A DNA stretch of 64,000 bases from an uncultured Streptomyces sp. (GCF_947488945.1 NZ_CANLBS010000004.1:372001-436000); one strand, 5' to 3'; counted from the stretch's first letter, positions 32,828 through 44,232 are shown. The notes: generated by a model not told the origin, from the letters alone. A program made the numbers and translations.

Positions 32828-35217
32828 AAGGGCCGGCGCGGCCGGACGGTGTCCGCCACCCGGCTCCCCTTCTCGGCGAGCCGCCGGACGACCGACGCCC
32901 GGCGCTCCGTCAGTGCCCACACCACCCGGACGGCCGAGCGCGGTAGCAGCGTCGCGCGGATACGCGCCCCGCGGGACGCCTGCTCCCGCAGCCCGGCCCG
33001 TACCGCCGCCGCGTCCTGCGCCAGCCCGGACGGCGGGCGGGGCGACGCCGCGTACAGCGCCTGCTCCACCGCTCCCGCCACCCGGTGCAGCGCGGCGGCC
33101 GGTTCCGGGGCGAGGCCGCCCAGCCGGACGACGCGCGCCGCCGCCTTGCGCGGGGTGAGCGCGTCGGCGGGCGGGATGCCGTGGTCCCACGCGGTGTCGG
33201 TGATCTCCCGCCACGCCGACAGGGTCCTGGCCACCGTGTCCGACGGCGCGCGGCCCTCGGAGGAGTGCAGTCTGCGGGTGCGGACCCGGGTCCGCCACAG
33301 CACCGGCCCCAGCAGGAGCAGCACCAGCAGCGCCACCCCCGCCCCGGTCAGCGCCACGGTGGCCGGCGGCGCGCCGGAACCGCCCTGCCCCGCCGCAGCC
33401 GGCGCCCGTGCCGTGCCGCACTCGTTCTCCTTGCGCTGCGCGGCCGCGCAGCTCTCGGACGCGGAGGGGGCGGCGGAGGGGAGCGCCGAGGCCGATGCGC
33501 TCGGGGCGGCGGGGGCCGCCTCCTGGCCGGAGGGCGCGTCCGGCACGGTGTACGACGGCACGGTGCCACGGGTGGGGGTCGGCTCGAAACGGGTCCAGCC
33601 GACGCCCTCGAAGTACAGCTCCGGCCAGGCGTGCGCGTCCTTCAGGCCGACCGACACCGTGCCGTCGGTCTGCAGGGCGCCGGGGGTGAAGCCCACCGCC
33701 ACCCGGGCGGGGATGCCCAGCGTCCGGGCCATCGCCGCCATGGCGAAGGAGAAGTGCACGCAGAAGCCCTGCTTGTCCTTGAGGAACCGGCTGATGGCCG
33801 CCGTGCCGGAGCCGGAGTTCACCGTCGTGTCGTAGGTGAAGCCGCCGTCGTGCGCGAACCAGTCCTGGAGCCGCACCGCCCGCTCGTACGGATCGGCCGC
33901 CCCCTGCGTCACGTCCCGCGCGGTCCGTGCGACCACCTCGGGCAGCGAGCGGGGCACCTGGGTGTAGGCCCGCCGCAGGTCGTCCGGCGGCGGGGGCGCC
34001 GCGCGGAGCTGCGCGGCGGTCGGTTCCACCAGCAGACTGCCCACCTCGTAGCGGGCGCCGCTGGTCGTCTGCCCGTCGGTCCCGACGACCACCCCGGTCT
34101 CCTCCTGGTACCGCCACCGGCCGTCGACCCGGACCTCGGTGGCCGGGTAGGGCATCGGGAGGTACTCCTGGCGGTAGCTGCGCGAGGCCGAGACGTTCGC
34201 GGTGACCTCGGTGACCGCGACGTCCGGCCCCAGCCCGGCCGGCTGCGGGAACCGGTCCGGCAGGTCCTCCGGCTCGTCCCGCGAGGACAGCCACTCGCTG
34301 CCGGTGAACCGGTCGAGGGAGAGGATGCGCAGATAGAACCCCAGCGGGTCGCCCGCGTTGGTGCTGTACGACAGGACCTCGCGGTTCTCCGGCTGGTTCA
34401 GGTTGTCCTGGAGCGCGACCAGCGGCTTGACCGCCGAGGCGCCGCCGGAACCGCCGCCGCCGCCGGAGCCGTTGCCGAGTCCGCTCAGCAGGCCCCCGTC
34501 GAGCGCGGGCAGACCGGCCGGCACGACCAGGGCGACGCCGAGGGCGACCACCCCGATCCGGTGGCCCGTCCGCACCCGTGCCGTCCTGCCCTCGGCGGGC
34601 GGGGTCCGGCCGGGAACCCCGGACCCGCCGAAGACCCTGCCCCACCGGGTGACCCGGTCGCGGCTCTCGGCCAGCAGGAGCAGCAGGTAGCCGGCGGCCG
34701 CCAGCAGGAACCACAGCCACTTCGCCCCGCCGTCGGACAGCCCCGCGGCCACCGAGTAGAGGGCGAGCAGCGGCAGTCCGGCCGGTGCGGCGCTGCGGAA
34801 GGTCACCGCCAGCGCGTCGACCGCGAGCCCGATCACCAGGACCCCGCCGACCAGCAGCAGCCGGATGCCGTCCGTCATGGGCGCCGGGATCGCGTACCGG
34901 CCGACGTCCTCGGTGCCCGTGGTCAGCAGCTCCCCGAGCGCCCGCAGCGCCTGCGGGCCCGGAACCGCCCCGAACAGGGCCTGGTCGCGGACGAACACCA
35001 GGACGAGCGCGACCAGCGTGACCAGCAGCTGGACCGCCACGGTCAGGGCGCGCGCCCACCCGAGGCGGCGCGTCGCCGCGCCGGCGGCGCTCTGCACGGA
35101 CAGCAGCAGCGCCGCCTGCACGAGCCAGCCGACCGGTTCGACCAGGGGCAGCAGCGCGCCCGACGCCAGCAGGGTCGCGGCCCAGGCGCTCAGCGCCAGC
35201 CTGCCGCGGCCGCTCAT
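32812..35217 (-). CDS. TgpA-like transglutaminase-domain membrane protein (DUF3488)
   Basis: An 801-residue protein. The N-terminal part (about 1-210) has six or so membrane spans (DUF3488). A long extracytoplasmic region carries a transglutaminase-like cysteine-protease domain: KQGFCVHFSFAMAAMARTLG with nucleophile Cys486, and DAHAWPELYFEGVGW with His529. After a Ser/Ala/Pro linker comes another span (VALTGAGVALLVLLLLGPVL) and a cytoplasmic DUF4129-like tail. TgpA of Pseudomonas is an essential periplasmic transglutaminase. The ATG overlaps the DUF58 stop (ATGA), so it is translated with it. The three-gene set may act on cell-surface proteins or peptidoglycan; that is inference. Confidence 0.9.
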   Translation of the reverse strand: MSGRGRLALSAWAATLLASGALLPLVEPVGWLVQAALLLSVQSAAGAATRRLGWARALTVAVQLLVTLVALVLVFVRDQALFGAVPGPQALRALGELLTTGTEDVGRYAIPAPMTDGIRLLLVGGVLVIGLAVDALAVTFRSAAPAGLPLLALYSVAAGLSDGGAKWLWFLLAAAGYLLLLLAESRDRVTRWGRVFGGSGVPGRTPPAEGRTARVRTGHRIGVVALGVALVVPAGLPALDGGLLSGLGNGSGGGGGSGGASAVKPLVALQDNLNQPENREVLSYSTNAGDPLGFYLRILSLDRFTGSEWLSSRDEPEDLPDRFPQPAGLGPDVAVTEVTANVSASRSYRQEYLPMPYPATEVRVDGRWRYQEETGVVVGTDGQTTSGARYEVGSLLVEPTAAQLRAAPPPPDDLRRAYTQVPRSLPEVVARTARDVTQGAADPYERAVRLQDWFAHDGGFTYDTTVNSGSGTAAISRFLKDKQGFCVHFSFAMAAMARTLGIPARVAVGFTPGALQTDGTVSVGLKDAHAWPELYFEGVGWTRFEPTPTRGTVPSYTVPDAPSGQEAAPAAPSASASALPSAAPSASESCAAAQRKENECGTARAPAAAGQGGSGAPPATVALTGAGVALLVLLLLGPVLWRTRVRTRRLHSSEGRAPSDTVARTLSAWREITDTAWDHGIPPADALTPRKAAARVVRLGGLAPEPAAALHRVAGAVEQALYAASPRPPSGLAQDAAAVRAGLREQASRGARIRATLLPRSAVRVVWALTERRASVVRRLAEKGSRVADTVRPRRPFRRGA

Positions 35218-36589
35218 GACCGGCTCCCCTCGAACGCGCCGCCGCCGCTCCGGGCGGGCGGCGGGCCGGCGGGCTGCCCGGCCTGCTGCCAGAGCTCGGC
35301 CAGGACCGCTCCGGGCGCCACCGGCACCACGGCCCAGCCGGCCTCCCGCAGCAGCCGCAGCCGGTCCTCGTACGGCACGGCGGGGGCGGGGGCGGGGGTG
35401 AGGAGGGAGAGGGCGTCCGGGGCCCAGGCGGCGCCGTCCAGCACGAACGCGACGGCGGTGCCGCTGCGGCGGCGCATCGCGGCGGCCACCGCGAGCTGTT
35501 CCTCGTCCAGATCGCCGAGGAAGGCGAGCAGCAGGCCCTCGTCACCGCCGCGCAGCACGTCGTGGGCGGGGGCGAGGCCCGTGCCGTCGGAGTGCTCGAC
35601 CGTGGCCAGGGCGTCCAGCAGCAGCCCGGTGGAGTGGGCGGACTCCTGGGTGGAACCGGCGAACCCGTCCGAGCCCTCGCCCGGCACGCACTCCCCGTCG
35701 TCCGTCACCAGCCGCACCGCGAACCCCCGTTCCAGCAGATGGACCAGGGCGGACGCCGCGCCCGACACCGCCCACTCGAACGCCGAGTCCGGACCCGCTC
35801 CCCGGTACGCGCCGAAGCGGGTGTCCAGCAGCACCGTGCAGCGGGCCCGCTGCGGCTGTTCCTCGCGGCGCACCATCAGCTCGCCGTAGCGGGCGGTGGA
35901 CCGCCAGTGGACGCGCCGCAGGTCGTCACCGTGGCGGTAGCCGCGCGGCAGCACGTCGTCCTCGCCGGCCAGGGCGAGCGAGCGCTGGCGCCCCTCGCCG
36001 TAGCCGGACGCCTCGCCCGCCAGCCGCAGCGGCGGCAGCGGTTCGGTCCGGGGGATCACCACCAGGGTGTCCCGGCCGCTGAAGGAGCGGACCGTCTCGC
36101 ACATCCCGAAGGGATCGCCGAGCCGCAGCTCCAGCGGGCCGAGCGGGTACCGGCCCCGCAGGTCGGAGCGGACCCGGTAGGACACCTCGCGGCGGGCGCC
36201 CGGCGCCACCCGGTCCAGGACGAACCGGGGACGGGGCCCGAGGACGTACGGCACCTGGTCCTGGAGCATCAGCAGGCCGGTGGGCAGCCGCGAGACGTTG
36301 TTCAGGGTCAGGTGGACCCGCGCCTCGCTGCCCGCCGGGACCCGCGAGGGCGTCAGCCTGCGGTCGGCCACCACCCGGTGGCGGGTTCCGTGCAGCACCG
36401 CCACGCAGATCACCGGCAGTGCGACGAGCAGCAGTCCGATCCGCAGCAGGTCGCTCTGGCCGAGGACGTACGCGCAGACCGCGGCGGCCGCCCCGGCGGC
36501 CAGGAACGACCGGCCGCGGGTGGTCAGCCCGCCGACGACCGTGCGCAGCGGCGTCCGCCCGCCGTCGTCCGGCGTCCCCCCGGCCGCCA

Positions 36590-36590
<1 letters not shown>
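35214..36590 (-). CDS. DUF58 (vWA-like) membrane-associated protein
   Basis: A 458-residue protein. Two hydrophobic segments near residues 28-65 anchor it. The characteristic DUF58 block RGYRHGDDLRRVHWRSTARYGELMVRREEQ lies in the middle, and CTVLLDTRFGAY after it starts a von Willebrand A-like fold with a partial metal-site motif. DUF58 proteins act with MoxR AAA ATPases, probably in protein complex assembly. It is translationally coupled on both sides: TGATG with the MoxR gene upstream and ATGA with the transglutaminase gene downstream. Confidence 0.9.
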
Positions 36591-37639
<1,049 letters not shown>

Positions 37640-37908
37640 CCCGGCCCTCCTCGGCCCCTCGCAAACGGGCCGGCGCCGTCACGACGGCCCGGCCCACCCC
37701 GGTGTACGGACACTCCGCCGGAGGACCCGGGGAGTGTCACCTCCGCATTCTCGTCGCCGTTACCGCTTCGTGTCACTCGCAGCCGGGCAACTCCGGGCGA
37801 TATGTCGGATGTTGCCGTGATGTCGCCCTCGCTGGGGCGTCGCGGAGGCACGGACCGGGGTACGGGAGGCCGCGGAGGCGACCGGGGCGGACCGGGGGAG
37901 TCCGCGGG

Positions 37909-38466
37909 TCAGGAGGCCGGCAGGATCTCGCGGAGCAGGCCGGTGGTCACGTCGAAGACGAAGCCGCGGATGTCGTCGGTGTGCAGCAGGAAGGGCGAGG
38001 TGCGCACCCGCTGCATCGACTGGCGCACGTCCTGGTCGGCGTCGGAGTACGCCTCGACGGCCCAGACCGGGCGCTGGCCGACCTCGGCCTCCAGCTCCTG
38101 GCGGAAGCCCTCGGTCAGCGATTCGAGGCCGCAGTTGGTGTGGTGGATCAGTATCACGCTGCGGGTGCCGAGCGCCCGCTGGCTGATCGTGAGCGAGCGG
38201 ATCACGTCGTCGGTGACCACGCCGCCGGCGTTGCGGATGGTGTGGCAGTCGCCGAGGTTCAGGCCGAGCGCGTCGTGCAGGTCGAGGCGGGCGTCCATGC
38301 AGGCGACGACGGCCACCTGGAGAACCGGGCGGGCGTCCATGCCCGGGTCGCTGAACTCTTCGGCGTACCGGGCGTTCGCCTCGACCAGACGGTCGGTGAC
38401 GGTGCCGCCGGAACGGGCCGCGGTGGCGGTGGCGGGTTCGGGAGCGGGGTGCGCGGAAGTCGACAT
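37909..38466 (-). CDS. Beta-class carbonic anhydrase
   Basis: A 185-residue enzyme interconverting CO2 and bicarbonate. Zinc ligands are visible: Cys56 in VVACMDARLDL, with the catalytic Asp58-Arg60 pair, and His109 and Cys112 in LIHHTNCGLE; RNAGGVVTDD is the other family motif. Residues 1-22 are a variable Ser/Ala/Thr-rich extension. It should be cytoplasmic. The start ATG 38466 is the first one in the conserved frame. It lies between the MoxR operon and rsmH, on the opposite strand to rsmH. Confidence 0.92.
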   Translation of the reverse strand: MSTSAHPAPEPATATAARSGGTVTDRLVEANARYAEEFSDPGMDARPVLQVAVVACMDARLDLHDALGLNLGDCHTIRNAGGVVTDDVIRSLTISQRALGTRSVILIHHTNCGLESLTEGFRQELEAEVGQRPVWAVEAYSDADQDVRQSMQRVRTSPFLLHTDDIRGFVFDVTTGLLREILPAS

Positions 38467-38869
38467 GGGGATGACGTTAGCCCGACCCGGCCCCCGGGGC
38501 GTCGCCGGGACACCGGAGAGCGTCGTCCATCGGGGGTGTTGTGAGGTAATCCACAAGGCGGATGATCTGTCATCCGTACGAGTGGGCTTCGGTGCTCGGA
38601 CAGGTGGACGACGCGCCAGGGGGTCCGGTGAATCGGCGTCGGTCGGACGGCGGGATGGCAGGGTGGACTAAAGTGACGCGAAGTTACCGACCGAGCCTGC
38701 ACCTGCATATTCCGTTTTTCCCCCGTGATGTGCGGCCCACGCGCGGCCCGGCCCTCTCCCGCTCACGGTCGGCCGACGCCCCTTCCCCGGCGCCGGCCCA
38801 CCTCCCCTTCTGAGCGGGCGGGGACCCGGCCGCACGTGCCGCCCGCGGGACTGAGCCTGAGAGGGCGCT
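38467..38869. promoter_or_regulatory. Region upstream of the dcw cluster
   Basis: About 400 bases between the divergent carbonic anhydrase and rsmH genes; this is where mraZ lies in many bacteria, and no mraZ is present. GGATGA-TCTG-TCATCC (38560-38575) is an inverted repeat, TTGTG/CACAA flank 38539-38556, and TAAAGT at 38669-38674 could be a -10. GAGAGGG just before 38870 is the rsmH ribosome-binding site. An 83-codon ATG frame from 38562 exists but has no family resemblance or codon bias that I would trust. Confidence 0.5.
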
Positions 38870-39835
38870 GTGAGCCAGACCCGACACGTCCCGGTGATGC
38901 TCCACCGGTGCCTGGACCTGTTGGCCCCGGCTCTGGAGGCCGACGGCCCCGACGCACCGGTGGTCGTCGACTGCACCCTCGGGCTCGGCGGCCACAGCGA
39001 GGCCCTGCTCGCACGCTTCCCCTCCGTGCGGCTGATCGGGCTCGACCGGGACAAGGAGGCGCTGCGGCTCTCCGGCGAGCGCCTCGCCCCGTACGGCGAC
39101 CGGGCCACCCTCGTGCACGCCGTCTACGACGAGCTGCCCGACGTCCTCGCCACGCTGTCCGTCCCCAAGGTCCAGGGCATCCTGTTCGACCTCGGCGTCT
39201 CCTCCATGCAGCTCGACGAGGCCGACCGCGGTTTCGCCTACGCCCAGGACGCGCCGCTCGACATGCGCATGGACCAGACGACGGGCATCGGCGCCGCCGA
39301 GGTCCTCAACACCTACGCGCCGGGCGAACTCGTCCGCATCCTGCGCGCCTACGGCGAGGAGAAGCAGGCGAAGCGGATCGTCTCCGCCGTGGTGCGCGCC
39401 CGCGAGAAGGAACCCTTCACCAACAGCGCCCGGCTGGTCGAACTGATCCGCGACGCCCTCCCGCAGGCCGCCAAGCGCACCGGCGGGAACCCCGCCAAGC
39501 GCACCTTCCAGGCGCTGCGCATCGAGGTGAACGGCGAGCTGACCGTGCTGGAGCGGGCGATCCCGGCCGCGGTGGCGGCGCTCGCCGTCGGCGGGCGGAT
39601 CGCCGTGCTGTCCTACCAGTCGCTGGAGGACCGGCTGGTCAAGCAGGTCTTCGCGGCCGGCGCCGCCAACACCGCGCCGCCCGGCCTGCCGGTCGTCCCC
39701 GAGCGCTACCAGCCCCGCCTCAAGCTGCTCACCCGCGGCGCGGAGCTGCCGACGGAGGAGGAGATCGCCGAGAACCGGCGGGCCGCCCCCGCCCGGCTGC
39801 GCGGCGCGGAGCGGGTCCGCGAGGACGAGCGGTGA
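38870..39835 (+). CDS. rsmH: 16S rRNA (cytosine-1402-N4)-methyltransferase
   Basis: A 321-residue RsmH (MraW) that methylates N4 of C1402 in 16S r[16 protein letters not shown] at the start, [16 protein letters not shown] (SAM motif I), [32 protein letters not shown] and the late [13 protein letters not shown] are diagnostic. GTG 38870 follows GAGAGGG. It is the first gene of the dcw cluster, all on the plus strand; ftsL follows 22 nt after its stop. Confidence 0.96.
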   Translation: MSQTRHVPVMLHRCLDLLAPALEADGPDAPVVVDCTLGLGGHSEALLARFPSVRLIGLDRDKEALRLSGERLAPYGDRATLVHAVYDELPDVLATLSVPKVQGILFDLGVSSMQLDEADRGFAYAQDAPLDMRMDQTTGIGAAEVLNTYAPGELVRILRAYGEEKQAKRIVSAVVRAREKEPFTNSARLVELIRDALPQAAKRTGGNPAKRTFQALRIEVNGELTVLERAIPAAVAALAVGGRIAVLSYQSLEDRLVKQVFAAGAANTAPPGLPVVPERYQPRLKLLTRGAELPTEEEIAENRRAAPARLRGAERVREDER

Positions 39836-39857
39836 CCGGCGGCGCGGGGGCGGTGCG

Positions 39858-40430
39858 GTGAACCGGTCGGCCGCCGAGCTGAAGGGCCGGGCCGGCAGGC
39901 TCGCCCGGCTGATGCCGTCGGGCCCCGGCAACGCCGCCCGCACCCCGTTCGTGCTGCTGGTCGTGCTGCTACTCGGCGGCGGACTGATCACGCTGCTGCT
40001 GCTCAACTCCGCGCTCAACGAAGGGTCGTTCGAGCTCAGCGAGGTCAAGAAGAAGACCACCGAGCTGACCGACGAGGAGCAGGCCCTCCAGCGCGACGTC
40101 GACGACCTCTCCCAGCCGGACGCCCTGGAGCGGCGCGCCCGCGAACTGGGCATGGTGCCCGGCGGCAGCCCCGCCTTCCTGGAACCCGACGGCACGGTGC
40201 GCGGCGAGCCGGCCGAGGCGACCGCCGAACCGATGCCCACGCCCGCCCCGACGCCCACCGAGGAGCCGGAGCCCGCCGCCGTTCCCTCCGCCTCCCCGTC
40301 CGGTCCCGCGCCGGCCGCCCCCGCGACCGCGTCCCCGGCCGGCGCCGGGGCCGAGGCGGAGACCGAGCCCGAAGCAGAGGCCGTGCAGTCCGGCACGGCC
40401 GTCCCGTCCCCGACGAGCCCCGGCAGGTGA
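39858..40430 (+). CDS. ftsL: Cell-division protein FtsL-like (septum formation)
   Basis: A 190-residue bitopic membrane protein. One membrane span (about 30-51, FVLLVVLLLGGGLITLLLLNS) is followed by a short coiled coil (FELSEVKKKTTELTDEEQAL and DDLSQPDALERRARELGMV), which matches FtsL, and then about 85 Pro/Ala/Glu-rich residues. FtsL works with FtsQ and DivIC/FtsB in the divisome to activate FtsW/FtsI. Identification rests on topology and position between rsmH and ftsI, since FtsL sequences diverge. GTG 39858; the stop at 40428-40430 is 4 nt before the ftsI start. Confidence 0.85.
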   Translation: MNRSAAELKGRAGRLARLMPSGPGNAARTPFVLLVVLLLGGGLITLLLLNSALNEGSFELSEVKKKTTELTDEEQALQRDVDDLSQPDALERRARELGMVPGGSPAFLEPDGTVRGEPAEATAEPMPTPAPTPTEEPEPAAVPSASPSGPAPAAPATASPAGAGAEAETEPEAEAVQSGTAVPSPTSPGR

Positions 40431-40434
40431 CGCA

Positions 40435-42414
40435 GTGCCGCCCCAGGAACCGCCGCGCCGCCGCGTGCCCGGCCCCGCCCGCCCCCGTTCCGGTACCGGC
40501 CGGCCCCGGCCCGCGGCGCGGCGCCCCCGGCCCGAGCCCGGCCGGCGCCCACCGGCCGGCGGACGCCGGCCGCCCCGCACCCTCAGGCTGGGCAGCCCCC
40601 GGCCCCGGCTCCGGCTGGTCAGCCTCGCCCTGACCCTGGTGATGACCGCCTTCGTGGTCCGGCTGCTCCAGGTGCAGGCGGTCGACGCGAGCGCGTACGC
40701 CGCGAAGGCCGAGCAGAACCGCTACCTGGAGTACACGGTGGCCGCCGAGCGCGGCGAGATCACCGACCGCAGCGGCATCGCGCTGGCCACCAGCGTGGAC
40801 GCCCACGACATCACCGCCGACCCGCAGATGTTCACCCCCGAACAGAGCAAGGCGCCCGACGCCCCGCAGCAGGCCGCGGCGCTGCTGGCGCCGATCCTGG
40901 GCAAGGAGGCGGACGAGCTGGCGAAGAAGCTGTCCACCCCGAAGAGCCGCTACACCGTGCTCGCCCGGCGGCAGACCCCGCAGGTCTGGAAGCAGATCAA
41001 GGACCTCAAGGCGGTCTTCGCCGAGAAGGCGTCCGAGGACGCCGCCGCCGGCGGTCCCGGCGCCAACGTGCTGGCGGGCGTCCTCCAGGAGCCCACGACC
41101 AAGCGGGTGTATCCCAACGGGGATCTGGCCGCCGGGATACTGGGATTCGTCAACGCCGACGGCAAGGGCGGCGGCGGGCTGGAGTCGTCCCTGGACGAGG
41201 AGCTGTCCGGCGAGGACGGCACGGTCCGCTACGCCCAGGCCGGCGGCCGGCTGGTGCCCACCGCGGGCAAGCAGGAGACCCCGGCGGTCGAGGGCACCGA
41301 CATGGAGCTCACCATCGACCGCGACATCCAGTGGGCCGCCCAGCGGGCCATCAGCGACCAGGTCGCGAAGTCCAAGGCGGACCGGGGCTATGTCATCGTG
41401 CAGAACACGAGGACGGGCGAGGTGCTGGCCATGGCCAACTCCCCGGGCTACGACCCCAACGACCTCGCGGCCGCCGACGCCACCTCGCTCGGCAACGCCG
41501 CCCTCCAGGACGTCTACGAGCCGGGCTCCACGGCCAAGGTGATGTCCATGGCGGCCGTGCTGGAGGAGGGCGTCGCCACCCCGGGCACCCACGTCACCGT
41601 GCCCAACCGGCTGCACCGGGGCGACCGCCTGTTCAAGGACGACATCGACCACCCGACCTGGTACCTCACGCTCAACGGCGTCCTGGCCAAGTCGAGCAAC
41701 ATCGGCACCATCCTCGCCACCGGCCAGCTCGGCAGGACGCAGGCCGAGGCCAACCAGGTCCTCTACTCCTACCTGCGCAAGTTCGGCCTCGGCTCGACCA
41801 CCGGCCTCGGCTACCCGGGCGAGTCCAAGGGCCTGCTCGCGCAGCCGAAGGACTGGTCCACCTCGCAGCAGTACACGATCCCGTTCGGCCAGGGACTCTC
41901 GCTCAACGCGATGCAGGCGGCCTCCGTCTACTCCACCATCGCCAACGGCGGCGTACGGGTCGCCCCGACGCTCGTCCGCGGCACCACGGACGCCGACGGC
42001 GTCTTCACCGCCGCGCCCGAGCCGAAGAAGACCCGGGTGGTGAGCGAGAAGACCGCCAGGACGCTCGCGCAGATGCTGGAGTCGGTGGTCGGCGACGAGG
42101 AGGGCACCGGCACCAAGGCCCGCATCCCGGGCTACCGGGTGGCGGGCAAGACCGGCACCGCCAACCGGGTGGACCCGGTGAGCGGCGTCTACGACGGGTA
42201 CACCGCGTCCTTCGCCGGGTTCGCGCCCGCCGACGACCCGGAGATCACCGTGTACTGCGCGATCCAGAACCCCACCCGGGGAAGCTACTTCGGCGGCCAG
42301 ATCTGCGGACCGATCTACAAGCAGGTCATGGAGTTCGCGCTGAAGACCCTCCAGACCCGGCCCACCGGGGACGAGCCGCCGAAGCTGCCGGTCTCCTTCC
42401 GGCCGGGCGGCTGA
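40435..42414 (+). CDS. ftsI: Septal peptidoglycan transpeptidase FtsI (PBP3-type)
   Basis: A 659-residue class B penicillin-binding protein. A very basic, Pro/Arg-rich cytoplasmic N-terminus of about 60 residues precedes one membrane span (LVSLALTLVMTAFVVRLLQV). The pedestal domain includes YLEYTVAAERGEITDRSGI. Transpeptidase motifs are S-T-A-K at 365-368, S-S-N at 420-422 and K-T-G at 572-574. It cross-links peptidoglycan at the septum with FtsW. In Streptomyces it serves sporulation septation rather than growth. GTG 40435 lies 4 nt after the ftsL stop. LPVSFRPGG forms a short C-terminal tail. Confidence 0.95.
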   Translation: MPPQEPPRRRVPGPARPRSGTGRPRPAARRPRPEPGRRPPAGGRRPPRTLRLGSPRPRLRLVSLALTLVMTAFVVRLLQVQAVDASAYAAKAEQNRYLEYTVAAERGEITDRSGIALATSVDAHDITADPQMFTPEQSKAPDAPQQAAALLAPILGKEADELAKKLSTPKSRYTVLARRQTPQVWKQIKDLKAVFAEKASEDAAAGGPGANVLAGVLQEPTTKRVYPNGDLAAGILGFVNADGKGGGGLESSLDEELSGEDGTVRYAQAGGRLVPTAGKQETPAVEGTDMELTIDRDIQWAAQRAISDQVAKSKADRGYVIVQNTRTGEVLAMANSPGYDPNDLAAADATSLGNAALQDVYEPGSTAKVMSMAAVLEEGVATPGTHVTVPNRLHRGDRLFKDDIDHPTWYLTLNGVLAKSSNIGTILATGQLGRTQAEANQVLYSYLRKFGLGSTTGLGYPGESKGLLAQPKDWSTSQQYTIPFGQGLSLNAMQAASVYSTIANGGVRVAPTLVRGTTDADGVFTAAPEPKKTRVVSEKTARTLAQMLESVVGDEEGTGTKARIPGYRVAGKTGTANRVDPVSGVYDGYTASFAGFAPADDPEITVYCAIQNPTRGSYFGGQICGPIYKQVMEFALKTLQTRPTGDEPPKLPVSFRPGG

Positions 42415-42509
42415 GCGGCGCGGCGCCCCGCCCGCGCCGTCCCCGCCCGGCCCCCGGACACCCCGGGCCGCCCCGCCACACCCTTCCGTACCGCCCTAGG
42501 GAACTCTCC

Positions 42510-44228
42510 GTGACAACCATCTCCCCCGACCCCGGGAACCGGAACGAGAACTTCCGAAACCCCGGCCCCTCACTTCGCGGCGGGCCCGGTGGTCCCGGTA
42601 CGCTCACCGCCGTGCCCCACGCTGATCAGTCCCGAACCACCCGGAAGGACGAGCCCGTGACGTACCCGGGAGCGCCCCGACCGGAACGCCTCCGGCCCAC
42701 CCCGCTCGCCGGACTGGCCGCCCGGCTCGGCGTCGAACCGCCCGGCACGGGCGAGGTCACCGGCATCACCCACGACTCGCGGGCCGTCCGCCCCGGCGAC
42801 GTGTACGCGGCCCTGCCCGGCGCCCGGATGCACGGCGCCGACTTCGTCGCCCAGGCCGCCGGCCTCGGCGCCGCGGCCGTCCTCACCGACCCGACGGGCG
42901 CCGACCGCGCCGCCGCGACCGGTCTGCCGGTCCTGGTCGTGGACGACCCCCGCGGCCGGATGGGCGAACTGGCCGCCGAGATCTACGGACACCCGGGCGA
43001 GGCCCTGCTCCAGCTCGGCATCACCGGAACCTCCGGCAAGACCACCACCGCCTACCTCGTCGAAGGCGGACTGCGCGGCGCCGGACGCGCCACCGGCCTC
43101 ATCGGCACGGTCGAGACGCGCATCGGCGACGAGCGCATCAAGTCCGAGCGCACCACCCCCGAGGCCACCGACCTCCAGGCCCTCTTCGCCGTCATGCGGG
43201 AGCGGAAGGTGGAGGCCGTCGCCATGGAGGTCTCCAGCCACGCGCTGGTGCTCGGCCGGGTCGACGGCTGCGTCTTCGACGTCGCCGTCTTCAACAACCT
43301 CAGCCCGGAGCACATGGAGTTCCACTCCGGCATGGAGGACTACTTCCAGGCCAAGGCGCGGCTCTTCACCCCGGAGCGCAGCCGGCTCGGCGTCGTCAAC
43401 TTCGACGACGAGTACGGCCGCCGGCTCGTGACCGAGGCGGGCGTGCCGGTGACGACCTTCTCCGCCGAGGGCCACCCGGACGCCGACTGGCGCGCCGAGG
43501 ACGTCGAGGTCGGCCCGCGCGACAGCACCTTCACCGTGGTCGGCCCGAAGGGCGAGAAGATCGCCGCCCGCGCCCCGCTGCCGGGCCCCTTCAACGTCGC
43601 CAACAGCCTCGCCGCCATCGTCACCCTGGCCGTCGCCGGAGTGGACCCGCAGACCGCCGCCGACGGCGTCGCCGCCGTCCCCGGGGTCCCCGGCCGGCTG
43701 GAGCGGGTGGACGCCGGGCAGCCGTACCTCGCCGTCGTGGACTACGCCCACAAGACCGACGCCGTCGAGTCGGTGCTGCGCTCGCTGCGCAAGGTCACCG
43801 AGGGCAGGGTGCACGTCGTGCTCGGCTGCGGCGGGGACCGCGACACCACCAAGCGCGGGCCGATGGGCGCGGCCGCCGCCCGGCTCGCCGACACCGCGGT
43901 GCTCACCTCCGACAACCCCCGCTCCGAGGACCCGCTGAGGATCCTCGCGGCGATGCTCTCCGGCGCCGCCGAAGTGCCCGTGCACGAGCGGGGCGACGTG
44001 CTGGTCGAGGCCGACCGCGGCGCGGCCATCGAGGCCGCCGTCGCCCGTGCCGAGCCCGGCGACACCGTGCTGGTCGCCGGAAAGGGCCACGAGCAGGGCC
44101 AGGACGTCCACGGGGTGGTACGCCCGTTCGACGACCGCGAGGTCCTGCGCGCGGCCGTCCTGCGGCGCCTGGCGGGCGCGAACGCCCCCGCCGCCGCCCC
44201 CAGTTCCGAGAACAACAGTCAGGGATGA
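42510..44228 (+). CDS. murE: UDP-MurNAc-L-Ala-D-Glu:meso/LL-diaminopimelate ligase
   Basis: A Mur ligase of 572 residues from GTG 42510. GITGTSGKTTTAYLVEGG is the ATP loop, ERTTPEATDLQALF and MEVSSHALVLGRVDG bind UDP-MurNAc-dipeptide, VVDYAHKTDAVESVL lies in the central domain, and SDNPRSEDP is the DNPR motif that selects diaminopimelate. The start is uncertain: GTG 42657 has a better ribosome-binding site (GGAAGGA) and would give 523 residues. GTG 42510 has TAGGGA 7 nt upstream, which could be a leaderless promoter, and I recall a similar N-terminal extension in S. coelicolor. A 95-nt gap separates it from ftsI. Confidence 0.92.
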   Translation: MTTISPDPGNRNENFRNPGPSLRGGPGGPGTLTAVPHADQSRTTRKDEPVTYPGAPRPERLRPTPLAGLAARLGVEPPGTGEVTGITHDSRAVRPGDVYAALPGARMHGADFVAQAAGLGAAAVLTDPTGADRAAATGLPVLVVDDPRGRMGELAAEIYGHPGEALLQLGITGTSGKTTTAYLVEGGLRGAGRATGLIGTVETRIGDERIKSERTTPEATDLQALFAVMRERKVEAVAMEVSSHALVLGRVDGCVFDVAVFNNLSPEHMEFHSGMEDYFQAKARLFTPERSRLGVVNFDDEYGRRLVTEAGVPVTTFSAEGHPDADWRAEDVEVGPRDSTFTVVGPKGEKIAARAPLPGPFNVANSLAAIVTLAVAGVDPQTAADGVAAVPGVPGRLERVDAGQPYLAVVDYAHKTDAVESVLRSLRKVTEGRVHVVLGCGGDRDTTKRGPMGAAAARLADTAVLTSDNPRSEDPLRILAAMLSGAAEVPVHERGDVLVEADRGAAIEAAVARAEPGDTVLVAGKGHEQGQDVHGVVRPFDDREVLRAAVLRRLAGANAPAAAPSSENNSQG

Positions 44229-44232
44229 CCAA

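Noticed and set aside
38562..38813. 83-codon plus-strand frame upstream of rsmH
   Set aside because: It has no recognisable family, shows little codon bias and no ribosome-binding site. mraZ was considered and does not fit.
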